This document shows, piece by piece, positions 46,555-59,712 of a DNA stretch of 64,000 bases. The stretch is taken from the NCBI GenBank assembly GCA_009363875.1, contig CM018690.1:90001-154000 (forward strand), given 5' to 3'. Source of the DNA: Mikania micrantha (Eukaryota; Streptophyta; Magnoliopsida; Asterales; Asteraceae). Numbering within the stretch: position 1 is the stretch's first letter; every line of letters begins with the position of its first letter. The translations under genes were made by a program, and so were the position numbers. The notes under the pieces are model-generated. The model was not told the DNA's origin. It did not search any database and worked only from the letters and a program-made list of their open reading frames with translations.

Positions 46555-47482
46555 TGTTGGGTTTTGTAGATGTTTATCAAAGCCATATTAACCATTTAAC
46601 ATGAAAAACGCAGCGGAGTTTATATCCAAAACCATTTTGATATTTAGTTAGTTTATGCATCATATACACTTGTTAAAACAAAACCCATGAACAAGGATCT
46701 TTATATGGAAGAACATACTATCAAATAACCATTCAAAAACATCATATACTACCTCTTAGAACTCGTGTAATACAAGATGAAGATGATGATGTTTGAGAGC
46801 TAAATCTTCAAGCAAGAAGACCTCAAATCCGCGATACCCCAAGCCACCAACAAACACCTTGAATGCTAGGTTTCCAACACAAGATTTCAGCCCTAGAATC
46901 CACTTGTTTCCAGCTGAAAATCAGCCTCTTAAAACCCACTTTTCTTCTGTGAAAATGGAGAAGAAAAAGGGAGAAAAGGCTTAGAGATTCTTGAGGAGAG
47001 AGAGAGTTTTTGCATGTATGTATATCATCAAATGAATTCAGCTCAATTAAGTGGGTGTGGCCTCCCAAGACCACATAAGGGCCAAATTTTTTTGGTCCAA
47101 TGGGGTGGCTCCCTTTCAAATCTTCCCACCTAATTTTTTAAACAAGATTTTAATTAAAACCCCTTTTAATTAAAACTTGTAACACATTACAAGTCATGTT
47201 ACATTTTATAAACTTTAATAATGTTACTTAACCATTAAATAACAATTAATAAGTAATCTCTCATAAATAAATAAACCCATGTTGTTTATTAATTTTTCAA
47301 GTGCATCTATTTAGAAAACCACTTTCTAAATGTCTTAAGTGTTATTATTTATTTAATTGATCAAATCAATAAACAAATATAGTAGGTGTTTGTCTAGCTT
47401 GTTATTGGGTATGACCCGACTTGGATCATATCACATTAGCCACATCAAATTAATATGTATCTTAGGCAGATCGAATTCTTCA
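46555..47482 (-). mobile_element. Copia 3' LTR
   Basis: On plus it runs from TGTTGGGTTTTGTAG to TCGAATTCTTCA. The partner LTR ends TTCTACA, so one base change has altered this end. The PPT (minus GTGCAAGTGGGAGAT, plus 47483-47497) adjoins it. Confidence 0.93.
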
Positions 47483-47497
47483 ATCTCCCACTTGCAC

Positions 47498-48250
47498 AAG
47501 ATTCATAGAAGATTGATGCAAGCAGCAAATAACGCCTAGCAACGGTTTGCTACCCCTAATGTATATGACTAAGTGCCATTCAGTAACATCATCCTCTTCA
47601 AGTACCTTACTTGAATATGATTTAGGTGAATCAGTCATTTATCCTTTTGTTACAGATGTCATGTTAAATCCTGGAGACATAGAGTTGTCATTCTCTGACG
47701 ATTTAACTTTAACAGGCCTTAGACATCTTACTCTCAACGAATAAGAGGAACAAATTCCATCTTGACTACATACGTCTCTCACAATCACCTTGTATCATAC
47801 TTGAACTCAGCCTTATGTACTGCCATGTTTCAGAACAGCAAAGTACTAAGTCAAAGTACAATACTTGGTGAATATCAAGACCCAATATGTATCTCAGGTC
47901 TGAGGACACAATGATATTCGCCTTTACTCAATATTTCTTATGACTAATCACAAAGATTCCATGAAGAAATATTTGAGAGCGGGCCAGTCCTATATCTATA
48001 TCCCATAGATATCAATGAACCTTGGCAGCAACCTCTTGCTCTATATTCCTACCTTGTGAATATCAACCAATCCAAGTTTATAATAGTCTTACATTCATAG
48101 TTGTTCCCACAAATATGATCGACTACGGACGTTTAGAATAACTCATTTATTCATGGATTTAAACATGCTAAAATGGAACAGTAAATGAAAATTATAACCA
48201 TATAATCAAGTCAAATTACATAAGTTCCGATATCCAAATACAAAATTTAA
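47498..48250 (-). other. Copia spacer between RNase H and the PPT
   Basis: About 750 bp with no recognised coding region on either strand. It is unusually long for a copia 3' spacer and could be a captured or decayed segment. I recognise nothing in it. Confidence 0.5.
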
Positions 48251-49939
48251 TCAACTCCAGTCACTAGAATATTGAAGTCCTAAGGAACAAGTATGACTTT
48301 CATGCTTTGTCCTTTGAAGGAGCTTCGTGAATGGATCCGCAATGTTTTGATCGGTGTGAACTTTGCGAATACATATCTTTCCCTTTTCAACTTCATCCCT
48401 TATGTAGTTGAACCTCCGTTCAATGTGCCGAGTCTTTTGATGAGCACGAGGTTCCTTGATTTGAGCAATGGCCCCTTCGTTATCACAAAAGATCTCTAGG
48501 GGGTCCTGAATGGTAGCAACAACCCTTAGATCGGCAATGAACTTCCTTAGCCATGCAGCTTCTTGAGCTGCCAATGAAGCGGCGATGTATTCTGATTCTG
48601 TTGTAGATAGTGCCACTACATCTTGCTTTGAGCTCTTCCAAGAGACCACTCCTCCATTCATAATGAAGACATATCCCGACTGTGATCGTGAATCATCTCG
48701 ATCAGTTTGGAAACTCGCATCCGTGTAACCCTTTACAACGAGTTCCTCCTCACCAGATCTATATATTAAGAACATATCCTTAGTGTTTCTAAGGTATTTC
48801 AAAATACTTTTAACAGCCATCCAATGACTATTACCAGGATTCTGTTGATATCTACTTGTCATGCTTAGAGCACATGACACGTCCGGCCTTGTACATATCA
48901 TTGCATACATGATGGATCCTATAGCAGATGCATACGGGACTCCATTCATTCTTTCTTGCTCAACCTTTGAACTAGGGCATTGAGACGTGCTCAATATAGT
49001 CCCCTTTTGAATAGGTACTAAACCTTTCTTAGAATTTTCCATCTTGAACCTTTTCAAGACTTTGTCAATGTATGCACTTTGGTTTAAACCTATCAACCGC
49101 CTTGATCTATCCCTATAGATCTTTATTCCCAAAATATAGGCGGCTTCACCAAGATCCTTAATGGAAAAACAGCTTCCAAGCCAGGTTTTTACACCTTCCA
49201 AGGTTGGAATGTCATTTCCAAATAGTAGAATGTCATCGACATATAATACAAGGAAAGTAATGATGCTCCCACTAGCCTTTTTATATACACAAGCTTCGTC
49301 AGCGTTTTTGATGAAGCCAAATTTCTTTACTTCATCATCAAAACGATGATTCCAACTTCTCGATGCTTGTTTCAATCCATAGATTGACTTCTTTAACTTA
49401 CATACCTTATTAGGATGTTTTGGATCGACAAAACCTTCAGGCTGTTCCATATGGACATCTTCCTCAAGATATCCATTAAGGAAAGCGGTTTTGACATCCA
49501 TTTGCCAAATCTCATAGTCATAATATGCAGCTATGGCAAACAATATCCTGATAGACTTTAGCATTGCCACAGGCGAGAAAGTTTCATCATAATCAACGCC
49601 TTGAGTTTGAGTGTAACCTTTTGCTACAAGTCTAGCTTTATAAGTATCCAAGTTTCCATGCATATCGGTTTTCTTCTTGAAAACCCACTTACTTCCAACT
49701 ACCTTGGATTTAAGAGGTGGTGTAACCAATTCCCAAACTTGGTTATCATACATGGATTGCATCTCAACGTTCATGGCTTCTTGCCATTTGTCAAAATCAG
49801 GTTTTGACATTGCATCACGGTATGTGGTTGGTTCATCGGAATCCACCACATAGCATCCATCCATGAAAAATCCATATCTCTTAGGAGGAACACTAATTCT
49901 ACCAGATCTGCGAACGTTTTGTGTATCTTGATCATCCAC
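48251..49939 (-). pseudogene. Copia reverse transcriptase and RNase H
   Basis: RT has SKWVFKKKTDMHG, YKARLVAKGYTQ, QMDVKTAFLNG, KKSIYGLKQASRSWN and the catalytic LYVDD. RNase H has YTDASFQTD, SWKSSKQDVVALSTTESEY and DPFTK near the end. The stretch is one 562-codon open frame and all expected catalytic acids are visible. The natural start is within the polyprotein; the ATG at 49939 is simply where this frame reopens after an upstream frameshift. Confidence 0.92.
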
Positions 49940-50688
49940 ATGATCATTCTCAACATCCCATGTTGATTGCTAGTATCAACCAAATGTGTATCGTCTTGTG
50001 AATCTTGAACCTCTTCAAGTTCCACTGTTCTTCCACTAGTTCCTTCCGAAAGGAACTTAGTTTCCAAGAACTCTGCCTTTCGAGCAATAAACACTTTCTG
50101 CTCTGTTGGATCATAGAAATAATATCCCATACAATCTCTAGGATATCCAACAAAGATACACTTAGTGGATCTGGCTTCCAGTTTGTTTTAAGTGTATTGC
50201 TTAGGATAAGCCTCACACCCCCAAACTTTTAAATATGACAATGATGGAACCTTTCCATGCCATATTTCGAAAGGTGTCCTTTCCACTTTCTTGGTTGGGG
50301 CCATATTTAAAATACGGGCCGCGGAGAGCAAAGCGAAACCCCAAAATGATAGAGGTAGTGTACTTCTAGCCATCATAGATTGAACCATATCCAATAGAGT
50401 CCGATTCCTCCTCTCAGACACACCATTATGTTGTGGTGTTCCAGGTGGAGTAAGTTGTGAGACAATCCCACAACTTCTAAGATACTCTTGAAATTCACTA
50501 CTTAGGTATTCACCTCCTCTATCGGTACGAAGAATCTTGATCGTTTTGTTGAGTTGATTTTCTACTTCATTCTTGAAGATTTTGAACATTTCAAAAGATT
50601 CATGTTTGTGCCTTAACAAGTACACATACCCATAACGACTATAGTCGTCGGTAAAGGTAATGAAGTATCTTTCACCATTCCTAGTCAT
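49940..50688 (-). pseudogene. Copia integrase core and C-terminal region
   Basis: The 50188-50688 part carries the integrase core (ITFTDDYSRYGYVYL, RTDRGGEYLSSEF, GTPQHNGVSERRNRTLLD). A TAA near 50188 interrupts it. The same frame continues at 50130 with MGYYFYDPTEQKVFIARKAEF, the usual copia integrase-RT linker. Near 49960 the frame shifts into the RT frame. Confidence 0.88.
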
Positions 50689-52253
50689 CGGTTTAAAAGG
50701 TCCACATCATCCGAATGTATGATCCCTAATAAATCTTTTGCCATTTCATTAGTCCCACTAAAAGGGGCCTTTGTCATCTTACCTTGTAAACAAGACTCGC
50801 ATACATCAAATGAATCATTTTTATTTGTTTTTAAAAGACCATTCTTTTGAAGTTTTTGCATGCGATTTTTGTTTATGTGTCCAAGGCGACAATGCCAAAG
50901 ATAGGAATCACTCAAATCTAATTTGAGCCTTTTGGTGGTAGCTTGGTACATTGAGCTATCATATGTTGTGTTATCATGAACCAATTCATAAATACCATTG
51001 CAAGGCATAGCCTTAAAATAAAACATATGATTTAAAGAAACATGGATATCATTGTCAACAAACTTGAAATTAAAACCACATTGTCTTAAACGGGAAACCG
51101 AGATAATGTTCCTAGTCAAACTAGGAGCATACAAAACATTCTTTAAAAGAACTTCCAAACCACTTGGAAGCTTCAAAATATAGTCTCCTTGGGCTTCAAC
51201 ATGAACCATTGCTCCATTGCCCATGAAGAGACTAATTTCCCCTTTGCTGTAATGCTTACTTCTTTTGAACCCCTGCAACAAATTGCAAATATGAGTTCCA
51301 CATCCGGTATCCAATACCCATGTGTTAGAAGAAATAATATTTAGCTCAACATGTATCATAAAAGTCATACCTGAGGTTTGCCCCGCATCCCTCTTGGTTC
51401 TCAACTCTTTGAGATAGACCGGACAGTTTCGTTTCCAATGGCCTATCTCACCACACTCAAAACACGGATCATCTTTAGCAACCTTTTGCTTCTTTTCTTT
51501 GGGTTCCACTTTAGCCTTACCCTTCCCTTTCCTTTTAAAGTGTCCCTTCCCTTTGGCAACACTTGCCTTGGGGTCGGGGTAGTTCCTTTTCTTACTACCA
51601 CCCTCATTAATCGTTAGGACCGGTAAAACCTTTTTACCCATGCCCGCCTCGGCCGTTTTGAGCATTGCATGAAGCTCACCAATGCTCTTGTCCCATCCAA
51701 TCATATTATAATTCATAACAAAGGTTTCAAACCTTTTGGATAGGGAGTTAAGGATCAAATCCGTAGCTAACTTAGTGGAGACACGGCAGTTAAGTCTCTC
51801 GAGGCGATCAATGTGGCTTTTCATCTTGAGAACATAAGATGAAACTAATTGGGTCTCGTCCATCCGACATGCATGAAGTGCTCGAACTGTTTCGAATCGT
51901 TCCACCCTAGATTGTTGTTGGAACATTTCCTTCAACTGGGTGATCATATCATAAGCATTGTGGTTCTCAAAGTCCTTTTGTAAATCGGGAGTCATACTCG
52001 CCAACATTAGACATGAGACTTGCACGGAGTCCTCGACGTACTTGACCCAATCGTTAAAGGCCTCCACGTTATCCTCATCGGGTTGATCGGGAATGGGATC
52101 GTCTAACACATAGGACTTCTTTTCTTGTTTGAGAACGATTCTCAAGTTTCGGTACCAATCCATGAAGTTCCCATTGTTAAGACGTTCCTTCTCGAGGATG
52201 GTTCTTAGTGATAAGTTATGGACGGTCGGGATTGCGTTGTTGTTGTTTGCCAT
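50685..52253 (-). pseudogene. Copia gag, protease and integrase zinc region
   Basis: The ATG at 52253 gives MANNNNAIPTVHNLSL. The Gag domain is UBN2/Retrotran_gag-like, with the knuckle CFECGEIGHWKRNC. The protease motif is WVLDTGCGTHIC, and the integrase pre-domain is WHCRLGHINKNRM...CESCLQGK. A 1-nt deletion near 50690 ends the frame at 50685, just after IIHSD. The copia domain order, integrase before RT, is clear. Lineage below superfamily level is not assigned. Confidence 0.9.
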
Positions 52254-53690
52254 CTACAATTTTACAAAGTTCAATTTTAGTATTTTTAATATCAATGTAT
52301 TTTAATTATTAATACCCTTTTATATCTCATAGACAATTAATAATTAAAATGTAGAATCCAACGTTATATTTAAATATCGGTTAGGTGACCTTTATCCCTT
52401 TATTTAAATTAACAAGGTAGTCAACGTTTGACAATTGTAACCTATTACAATTTCTAGTGTATGGGATCGGTTTTAAACATCTTATGTTTTGTTTGGCATG
52501 TTTATCCCATCAACACCATTTGTACGTCATGCTTCGGTGATCCTAATGCATGATTTCCAAATCAAGTCGTCCTACTTAAACACACGTGTGATTTTACAAA
52601 TACAAGTGGTTAGGTGACCTTTATCCCACAAATACGGTAATTTCACCTCAACTTCACAAGTTTCGGCATTTATGGTTAGGTGACCTTTATCCCATAAACG
52701 AGTTACAAGTGAATCGAGTGTTGTTTAAAAGGATGGTGTTAAAACTTGTTTTGTAAAGGGTTTTTATAGTTTCTAAAATTCTAGTTTTTAGAAAAACCTT
52801 TTATACCATACTATTTGTATGCATTCAAATGCATGGTATTTTATGAAAAAAAAATTTTATGATTCCTTTTAATAAAACTCATTTTTATTAAATCATTAAC
52901 CCTTAATAAACTCATTTTATTAATTCCTTTAATGATTTTTATAGAACCATTTTTATGCTTGTTTTATTTTAGTTGTTTAACAAGTTTAAGCAATTTTTCA
53001 ATTAAAGTCAAACTCATCCAAACAACCAAATAATCAATCAAACATAAAATATAAGTGCATAACCATAGCCAACTATTTTGACCACACTTGCTTGCCATAA
53101 CAAGTGTGTCAAAAGGTCATTCCTAAGGGTAAAACATGACACAATGTTGTGTTGATGAACTCCCACTTGAACTTGCATCCAAATGCTTCAAGTGACCCTT
53201 TTGTGTTGTGATTTCTCCATCTTCTTTAGGCACCTTCTTGGTCATCCAAATCAGCCCCAAAGTACAATTACATAGAAAAATCCTAATACATTTTTCTAGA
53301 AAAATAAAGTGCAACTAATCTATTTATTACATGCCAAATGAAACAAATAAATTACATGCCTTTATTTCAACCAAATAAAATCACAACCACAAATATTCAA
53401 ACACAAGGTCATGGCTAGGTTTATGCACTAAAATACATCCAAATACATAAAAAAAACGTAAACATGGTCCCTTTTCTAACCCAAAATTTCGGCCAACATA
53501 AACCAAATCCAAGTGGGTTTTTGTCTAAACAAACAAACCATCTCATGATTTTGATTTTTCAAGATTCTTACATGCATATAAAATAATATCTTGAAAAATA
53601 AAGGGATTTCCATGTGTGAAATTTCCAGCCCACTTTTTATTAAAAAAGGACCCGAAAATTTCGATTTTTGAAGCATGTATCCATATAACC
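52254..53690 (-). other. Long copia leader with repeated 20-mer
   Basis: About 1.4 kb separates the PBS from the gag ATG. On plus, GGTTAGGTGACCTTTATCCC occurs exactly at 52379-52398, 52608-52627 and 52674-52693, with a partial TTTATCCCA near 52500. No open frame of note was seen. Confidence 0.75.
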
Positions 53691-53704
53691 GGCTCTTGAT
53701 GCCA
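53691..53704 (-). other. Copia primer-binding site
   Basis: On minus, TGGCATCAAGAGCC lies 1 nt after the 5' LTR end. It is a variant of the initiator-Met complement. Confidence 0.8.
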
Positions 53705-53705
53705 T

Positions 53706-54632
53706 TGTTGGGTTTTGTAGATGTTTATCAAAGCCATATTAACCATTTAACATGAAAAACGCAGCGGAGTTTATATCCAAAACCATTTTGATATTTAGTT
53801 AGTTTATGCATCATATACACTTGTTAAAACAAAACCCATGAACAAGGATCTTTATATGGAAGAACATACTATCAAATAACCATTCAAAAACATCATATAC
53901 TACCTCTTAGAACTCGTGTAATACAAGATGAAGATGATGATGTTTGAGAGCTAAATCTTCAAGCAAGAAGACCTCAAATCCGCGATACCCCAAGCCACCA
54001 ACAAACACCTTGAATGCTAGGTTTCCAACACAAGATTTCAGCCCTAGAATCCACTTGTTTCCAGCTGAAAATCAGCCTCTTAAAACCCACTTTTCTGCTG
54101 TGAAAATGGAGAAGAAAAAGGGAGAAAAGGCTTAGAGATTCTTGAGGAGAGAGAGAGTTTTTGCATGTATGTATATCATCAAATGAATTCAGCTCAATTA
54201 AGTGGGTGTGGCCTCCCAAGACCACATAAGGGCCGAATTTTTTTGGTCCAATGGGGTGGCTCCCTTTCAAATCTTCCCACCTAATTTTTTAAACAAGATT
54301 TTAATTAAAACCCCTTTTAATTAAAACTTGTAACACATTACAAGTCATGTTACATTTTATAAACTTTAATAATGTTACTTAACCATTAAATAACAATTAT
54401 AAATAATCTCTCATAAATAAATAAACCCATGTTGTTTATTAATTTCTCAAGTGCATCTATTTAGAAAACCACTTTCTAAATGTCTTAAGTGTTATTATTT
54501 ATTTAATTGATCAAATCAATAAACAAATATAGTAGGTGTTTGTCTAGCTTGTTATTGGGTATGACCCGACTTGGATCATATCACATTAGCCACATCAAAT
54601 TAATATGTATCTTGGGCAGATCGAATTCTACA
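53706..54632 (-). mobile_element. Copia 5' LTR
   Basis: On minus it runs TGTAGAATTCGATCTG to AAACCCAACA. It is near-identical to the left LTR; the differences seen are scattered substitutions and one short AT-rich indel near 54400. Confidence 0.93.
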
Positions 54633-55930
54633 AAATGACCATATTCAATATCCAAATCACATTCCTAAGCTTCTAATCATCATATTATCCGTCAAACAAC
54701 ATATTAATATACATGTATGTTCATCATATTCACCAAATCATCAACTTGTAACTAAAAAGTTACTAAAAATAGTAAGTGTGCTATTTAATCACATTTTAAC
54801 CATCAAGATCATGATCTAATCTTGCAACAACACTTTTACACTATCAATAATCATTTCTATATAATCAAATCCATTCACAAGGCTTTAGATCATACATGCA
54901 TGCAACTATCTCATCACGTTAAGACCAAATCATGATATTTATACAAACACATCATCATAGATCTTCATAAATCCTTACAAAATCATCATAGATCATCAAA
55001 TATAGTAGGTTCATCAACAAACCCAGATTTAAAACTCAAGAAATCCGTGCATGCAAGTCCATGGGGCTTGCATGTGTGTTTGTGAGCGTGCATGTGCGAA
55101 ATATGGTGGTTTTAAGCTACTATAGTGATAGAACTACCTTCTATTGCTTCAAAATCTCTGGGATGATGCTCTCAACAGTTTCTAAGGCTCCTGGATCGTG
55201 AGGTTTTGCAGAGAAATGATGGTGATGGTGGTGGTGTGAGCTCCAACTCCTCCTCTCAAGCTCTCAAAGCTTCAAGGTGGCTCCAATGCCTTCCAATGGG
55301 ACTTAGGGAGTGTAGAAGGTGATGGCAGAGGTTTGGGGAAGGTAAAATCGTGCTAGATTGTGTCTGGTATCGACCAAAATGATGAGGATAGAGTGTATGA
55401 TGGTTTTGTGTTGCTCAAGAATATTATAACCTGTCAGGGATGTCAGGCGCATCTCCTGGCGTGTGTTGTTAGCCTCCAGTCGTTGCACGCGGGTGGCCAG
55501 GCATCCGATACTTCTTTTGTGTCTCGCGCGCATCGCCCATCGTCAAGACATCGGGTCAGGCGTAGCGCCTGGCCCATATGTTACGCCCAATAATCCTATT
55601 TTGTTGTTCTGGGCCCATTCTCGCCCGTTTCTCGACTGTAGAACATTGTTCGAGCGTCGTTTGGACTCTAATAGTCAATTATTAGCCATAATTGACATTG
55701 TGAAGTGTTTCTGTGCTTAAGTGTTGTGACGTTCACCAACGTTCGTGATTTTTGACACGTGTGTGTGGTTTCTGATAATCCCTTGGATTATCATGTTGTG
55801 TACCAATGTTCGTACTGTCGTGCCACGTGTCACACTAAATTAATCTAATTATAGTGCCACATGTACATAAATCATTTAAATAAACATTTAAATAAACAAT
55901 AAGTTGACATGGAAATTACGCGGTGTCACA
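54633..55930 (-). mobile_element. Antisense P-type LTR, right of the copia insertion
   Basis: It begins with the target duplication AAATG and continues the antisense P LTR to its terminus CGGTGTCACA at 55930. It contains an inverted repeat CAGGCG-TAG-CGCCTG near 55556, in the region equivalent to the CpG palindromes of B and C, plus GGCCCA words. It is inserted into, or joined to, the Q-type LTR of element F. Confidence 0.8.
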
Positions 55931-57466
55931 AAACCCAATAGATCTATCTTAGCACACACTCCTTACCATCTCATCTACTTCCCATTTCATTAACAGAGTT
56001 CTTTTTTAATTGTTTTAACCAACAACCGATCGGGTCCCCTTTTGTTTTATTAAGCCGAACCAAAGAACCCCCAATTGGGCCCCAATCGAAACCAATCAAC
56101 CCCAAAACCTTAGGGGTTTTATTCCAGTCATCTAAACCAACTTGCATATGGTTTTAATTTGAATTTAAGTTTAGTTTTAGTGGTTTAATTCGTCCCCGAA
56201 TAGAACCGAACTCTTGTTCGTAATTTCTAGATCCAAATCGATCAAATTACTTAACAAAAGATCTTGAATCCGTAGGTTTTCATTTTACAGCAAAATTTCG
56301 AGTCTATCTGTGATGATTAATTTGTTTAACAAACTCATTTGAGTTAAAAACCCCAAATCCTTTTATGTCACGAACCCTAATGTTCTAATTACATCAATTC
56401 GTTGTGATTTTCTGAAATTAACTTAGGGTTTTCATTAACTACCATGTTTCGAACCCATCTGAGTTGTTTAATTCAAAAACGAAGTTTATTCCCATCAAAA
56501 TCCCCCCATTCGTTACTTTCTAAGAACCCTAGAATCAAAATCGTTTAATTATCAATTGTTATATGAAATTAACATATGCTTTTCATTAAAGAGAGGTTTC
56601 CGAAACTCTCTGTGTATATAATTTTGATTATCAAACCTATTTGGACCGAAACCCCCAAATGGTTTTTCATTAAAAACCCTAGAATTGAAAACCTTCAATT
56701 CGTTATAATTGCATGTAATTAACATATGGTTTTTGTTACTTGATAGATTCCGAAACTACCTATATGGTTTAATTTGATTATCGACTTCATTTTGTTCGAA
56801 ATCCCCAATTCGTTCTTATTCAAGAACCCTAGGAATCGAAATCATATAATTCGATGTTAAGACATGAAATTAACATATGGGTTTGCTTAGTCGAGGGATT
56901 TAGGATATGTAGGAACAAATTTTTACCTGTTTTGATATCGAATCGAAGTAGTTCGACTATGAGCCCTAGTTTCGGCCACCACTCGATCGACTTCTTCTAT
57001 CTACGGCTTCTTGGATCGAATTGTTGTACTCCCCAGCTTCTAAAGGTGCCGATTAAGGTGTGTAGAGGTTCAATTATGCGATCTTCGATCGTATTGTAGA
57101 GAATTGAGAGCCATAAGTGACGGTTTCATCGTTTGGTTATTATTTGGGTTTAATTCGACTAGTTAATGCGTTAATAACGTATGTTCGGTGTTAATGATCG
57201 TCAAATTGATGATTACAACTGATTAAATTCTGTTATTACTTGGTTTTAATGTAAAATTCAAATTCAATTGATTATCAAGGTCGAATTTTGACTTCTAAAG
57301 TCAAAATTTAGCATATTATGTAATTACAATTTTAATCCTTATATTTTAAGTGTTTTATAAACTTGTTTTGTTCAATCTTAACCCTTGTAGTTTGTTTTTG
57401 TTCAATTCATATCGTTTCGGTTAGTTTTTGTTAACGGGGTTAACCCGGAAATGTCGTATTGTCACA
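55931..57466 (-). mobile_element. Element F 3' LTR, truncated
   Basis: It is homologous to 15750-17369, includes four of the 150-bp repeats (56374-56830), and starts on minus with TGTGACAATACGAC at 57466. The half containing the splice donor and the LTR end is missing. Confidence 0.85.
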
Positions 57467-57977
57467 TCATCCCCTTGTTGAAGGAATTTTCGTCCTGAAA
57501 ATTGTTAAATGTTAGAAGTAGTTAGGAAACTACTTGCGAGTTCAAATTATACGTGTTAGTGTGATATTTGATCATTCTGTGCACTTGTGTATATTTGCAC
57601 ACAAGGTTCAACGTTTGCAACATCACACCTAAGTGTGATCGTTCTATGTAACTGTTTGCGTGCACACTAGTTAGTACACCTTACTGTGTATGTTTGTGTT
57701 TGATCATACTGTGCTATGTAATCTTGTACATAGTGATTGTTCGCAACTGTTTGTACTATGTAACCTCGCACATAGTGTTTAAAACTAATCATGTTTGTAC
57801 TACCATAACATGTAACATATGAAATGTAGCATATAAAATGTAATGTAGCACAACGTTTGTAACAAAACCGATTGTATAAAGTGTTTGTGCTTACCGTTTG
57901 AAATATTGAAGTGTAAAGTGTTGATGTGTGAAGCATCACGTCATCCCCTTGTTGAAGGAAATTTCGTCCCGAAATTT
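57467..57977 (-). repeat. Two pre-PPT hairpin/PPT modules about 470 bp apart
   Basis: On plus, TCATCCCCTTGTTGAAGGAA occurs at 57467 and 57941. Each is followed by a hairpin: AATTTTC/GAAAATT at 57485-57503 and AAATTTCG-TCC-CGAAATTT at 57959-57977. Only the first adjoins the LTR. The spacer holds ACTATGT/ACATAGT-type inverted repeats (57713-57776) and no gene. Confidence 0.85.
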
Positions 57978-59712
57978 AACGTGTCTTCGCAGTGTTCGCA
58001 GTTGTTGTTTTGAATAGATGAGGATACTTCTTCATCATTTGGTGTTCCCTTTCCCATGTGAATTCAGGTCCACGTCTTGAATTCCACCGGACTTTGACTA
58101 TCGGAATCTTAGTTTGTTTGAGCTGTTTGACCTCTCGGTCCATGATTTCAACTGGTTCCTCGATGAATCGTAATTGTTCGTCCACTTGTATTTCTTCCAG
58201 TGGTACAATCAATGTCTCATCAGAAAGACATTTCTTTAAATTTGAAACGTGAAACACATCATGAACTCCGCTGAGTTCATCCGGTAGTTGGAGTTGATAC
58301 GCAACCGGACCAATCCTTTTCAGGATCTCAAAAGGTCCTATGTAACGTGGGCTAAGCTTCCCGCACTTGCCGAATCGTATCACACCTTTCCAAGGTGATA
58401 CCTTTAGAAGAACTCGGTCTCCTACTTGAAATTCCAACGGCTTGCGATGTTTGTCAGCGTAACTCTTTTGTCGTTCCCGAGCCACTGCCATACGGTTCCG
58501 GATTTGTACTATCTTCTCAGTCGTTTCATGTACTAGTTCAGGACCTGTAATCTGACTGTCACCAATTTCAGCCCAACAAACAGGCGAACGACATTTACGA
58601 CCGTATAAAGCTTCAAACGGTGCTGCCTGAATACTTGTATGATAGCTGTTGTTGTAAGAGAATTCCACTAACGGTAGGTGGGTTTCCCAGCTGTCACCAA
58701 AATCAATGACACAAGCTCGTAACATGTCTTCGAGTGTCTGAATTGTACGTTCACTCTGACCGTCGGTTTGCGGATGATAGGCAGTACTCATTTCTAAACG
58801 AGTTCCCAATGACTTATGGAGTGATTTCCAAAAGTTTGAAGTGAATCGAGCGTCTCGATCCGATATGATGGAGATTGGAACGCCGTGTCGCGATACCACC
58901 TCCTTAATGTAAGTACGAGTCAACTTCTCCATTTTGTCAGTTTCTTTAATTGCCAAGAAATGTGCAGATTTCGTTAATCGGTCAACAATTACCCATATCG
59001 TATCACAACTACTTGGTGTACGGGGTAACTTAGTAATGAAATCCATCGAAATTTGTTTCCATTTCCACATAGGTATTTCAGGTTGTTGCAGTAAACCAGA
59101 TGGTTTCTGATATTCAACTTTGACTTTAGAGCAAGTCAAACATTTGCTAACGTACTTAGCAATGTCAGCTTTCATGTGAGGCCACCAATACAGTGCCTTC
59201 AAGTCATGATACATCTTATCTGATCCCGGATGGACTGAATATCTGGATTTGTGCACTTCATCCATCACGAGTTCCCTTAAACCACCATGCAAAGGTATCC
59301 AAAGTCGATTCATGAAACAACGAGTTCCATCAGGCATGACATCCAATTGTCTTTCCATCCCTCGTAAGGATTCATGTTCCAAGTTATCCTTTTCTAAGGC
59401 TTCAAGCTGAGCACTGCGTACCTTGTCAGGTAAGTCAGTATGTATCGTTAACATAAGTGCGCGAACCCGTCTTGTTGGTGTTGTATCATTCATGCTTAAA
59501 GCATCAACTACCACATTAGCTTTTCCCGGATGGTACTTGATTGTGCTTTCGTAATCATTCAATAACTCGACCCACCTTCGCTGTCTCATATTGAGTTCCT
59601 TCTGATCAAATATATGTTGCAGACTCTTGTGATCAGTGTAAATGGTACATTTGGTTCCATATAAGTAATGCCTCCAAATTTTCAAGGCAGATACCACTGC
59701 TCCTGGCTCCAA
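57976..59712 (-). pseudogene. Element F RNase H-integrase-chromodomain
   Basis: The open frame of 578 codons covers RNase H (TDHKSLQHIFDQKELN) and integrase (HPGSDKMYHDLKALYWWP...CLTC, IVDRLTKSAHFLAI, AYHPQTDGQSERT). The GPY region and chromodomain-like end follow (EIMDREVKQLKQ, GPEFTWEREHQM). An upstream TGA near 59752, at a position that is Arg in related copies, separates it from the rest of RNase H. This looks like CpG decay. Confidence 0.9.

Larger units (their letters stand above)
46555..54632 (-). mobile_element. Complete Ty1/copia element with AAATG target duplication
   Basis: This 8078-bp element is on the minus strand. LTRs at 46555-47482 and 53706-54632 (928 and 927 bp) show fewer than ten differences. 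Flanks AAATG at 46550-46554 and 54633-54637 are identical. On minus the order is 5' LTR, PBS, a 1.4-kb leader, gag-protease-integrase-RT-RNase H (the copia order), a 3' spacer, PPT and 3' LTR. The frame carries two frameshifts (about 50690, 49960) and one stop (about 50188), so it is structurally complete but coding-defective. Confidence 0.95.

Noticed and set aside
52379..52693. Resemblance of GGTTAGGTGACCTTTATCCC to a phage SP6 promoter
   Set aside because: Only the TTAGGTGAC part matches. The initiation region differs and the context is a plant copia leader.
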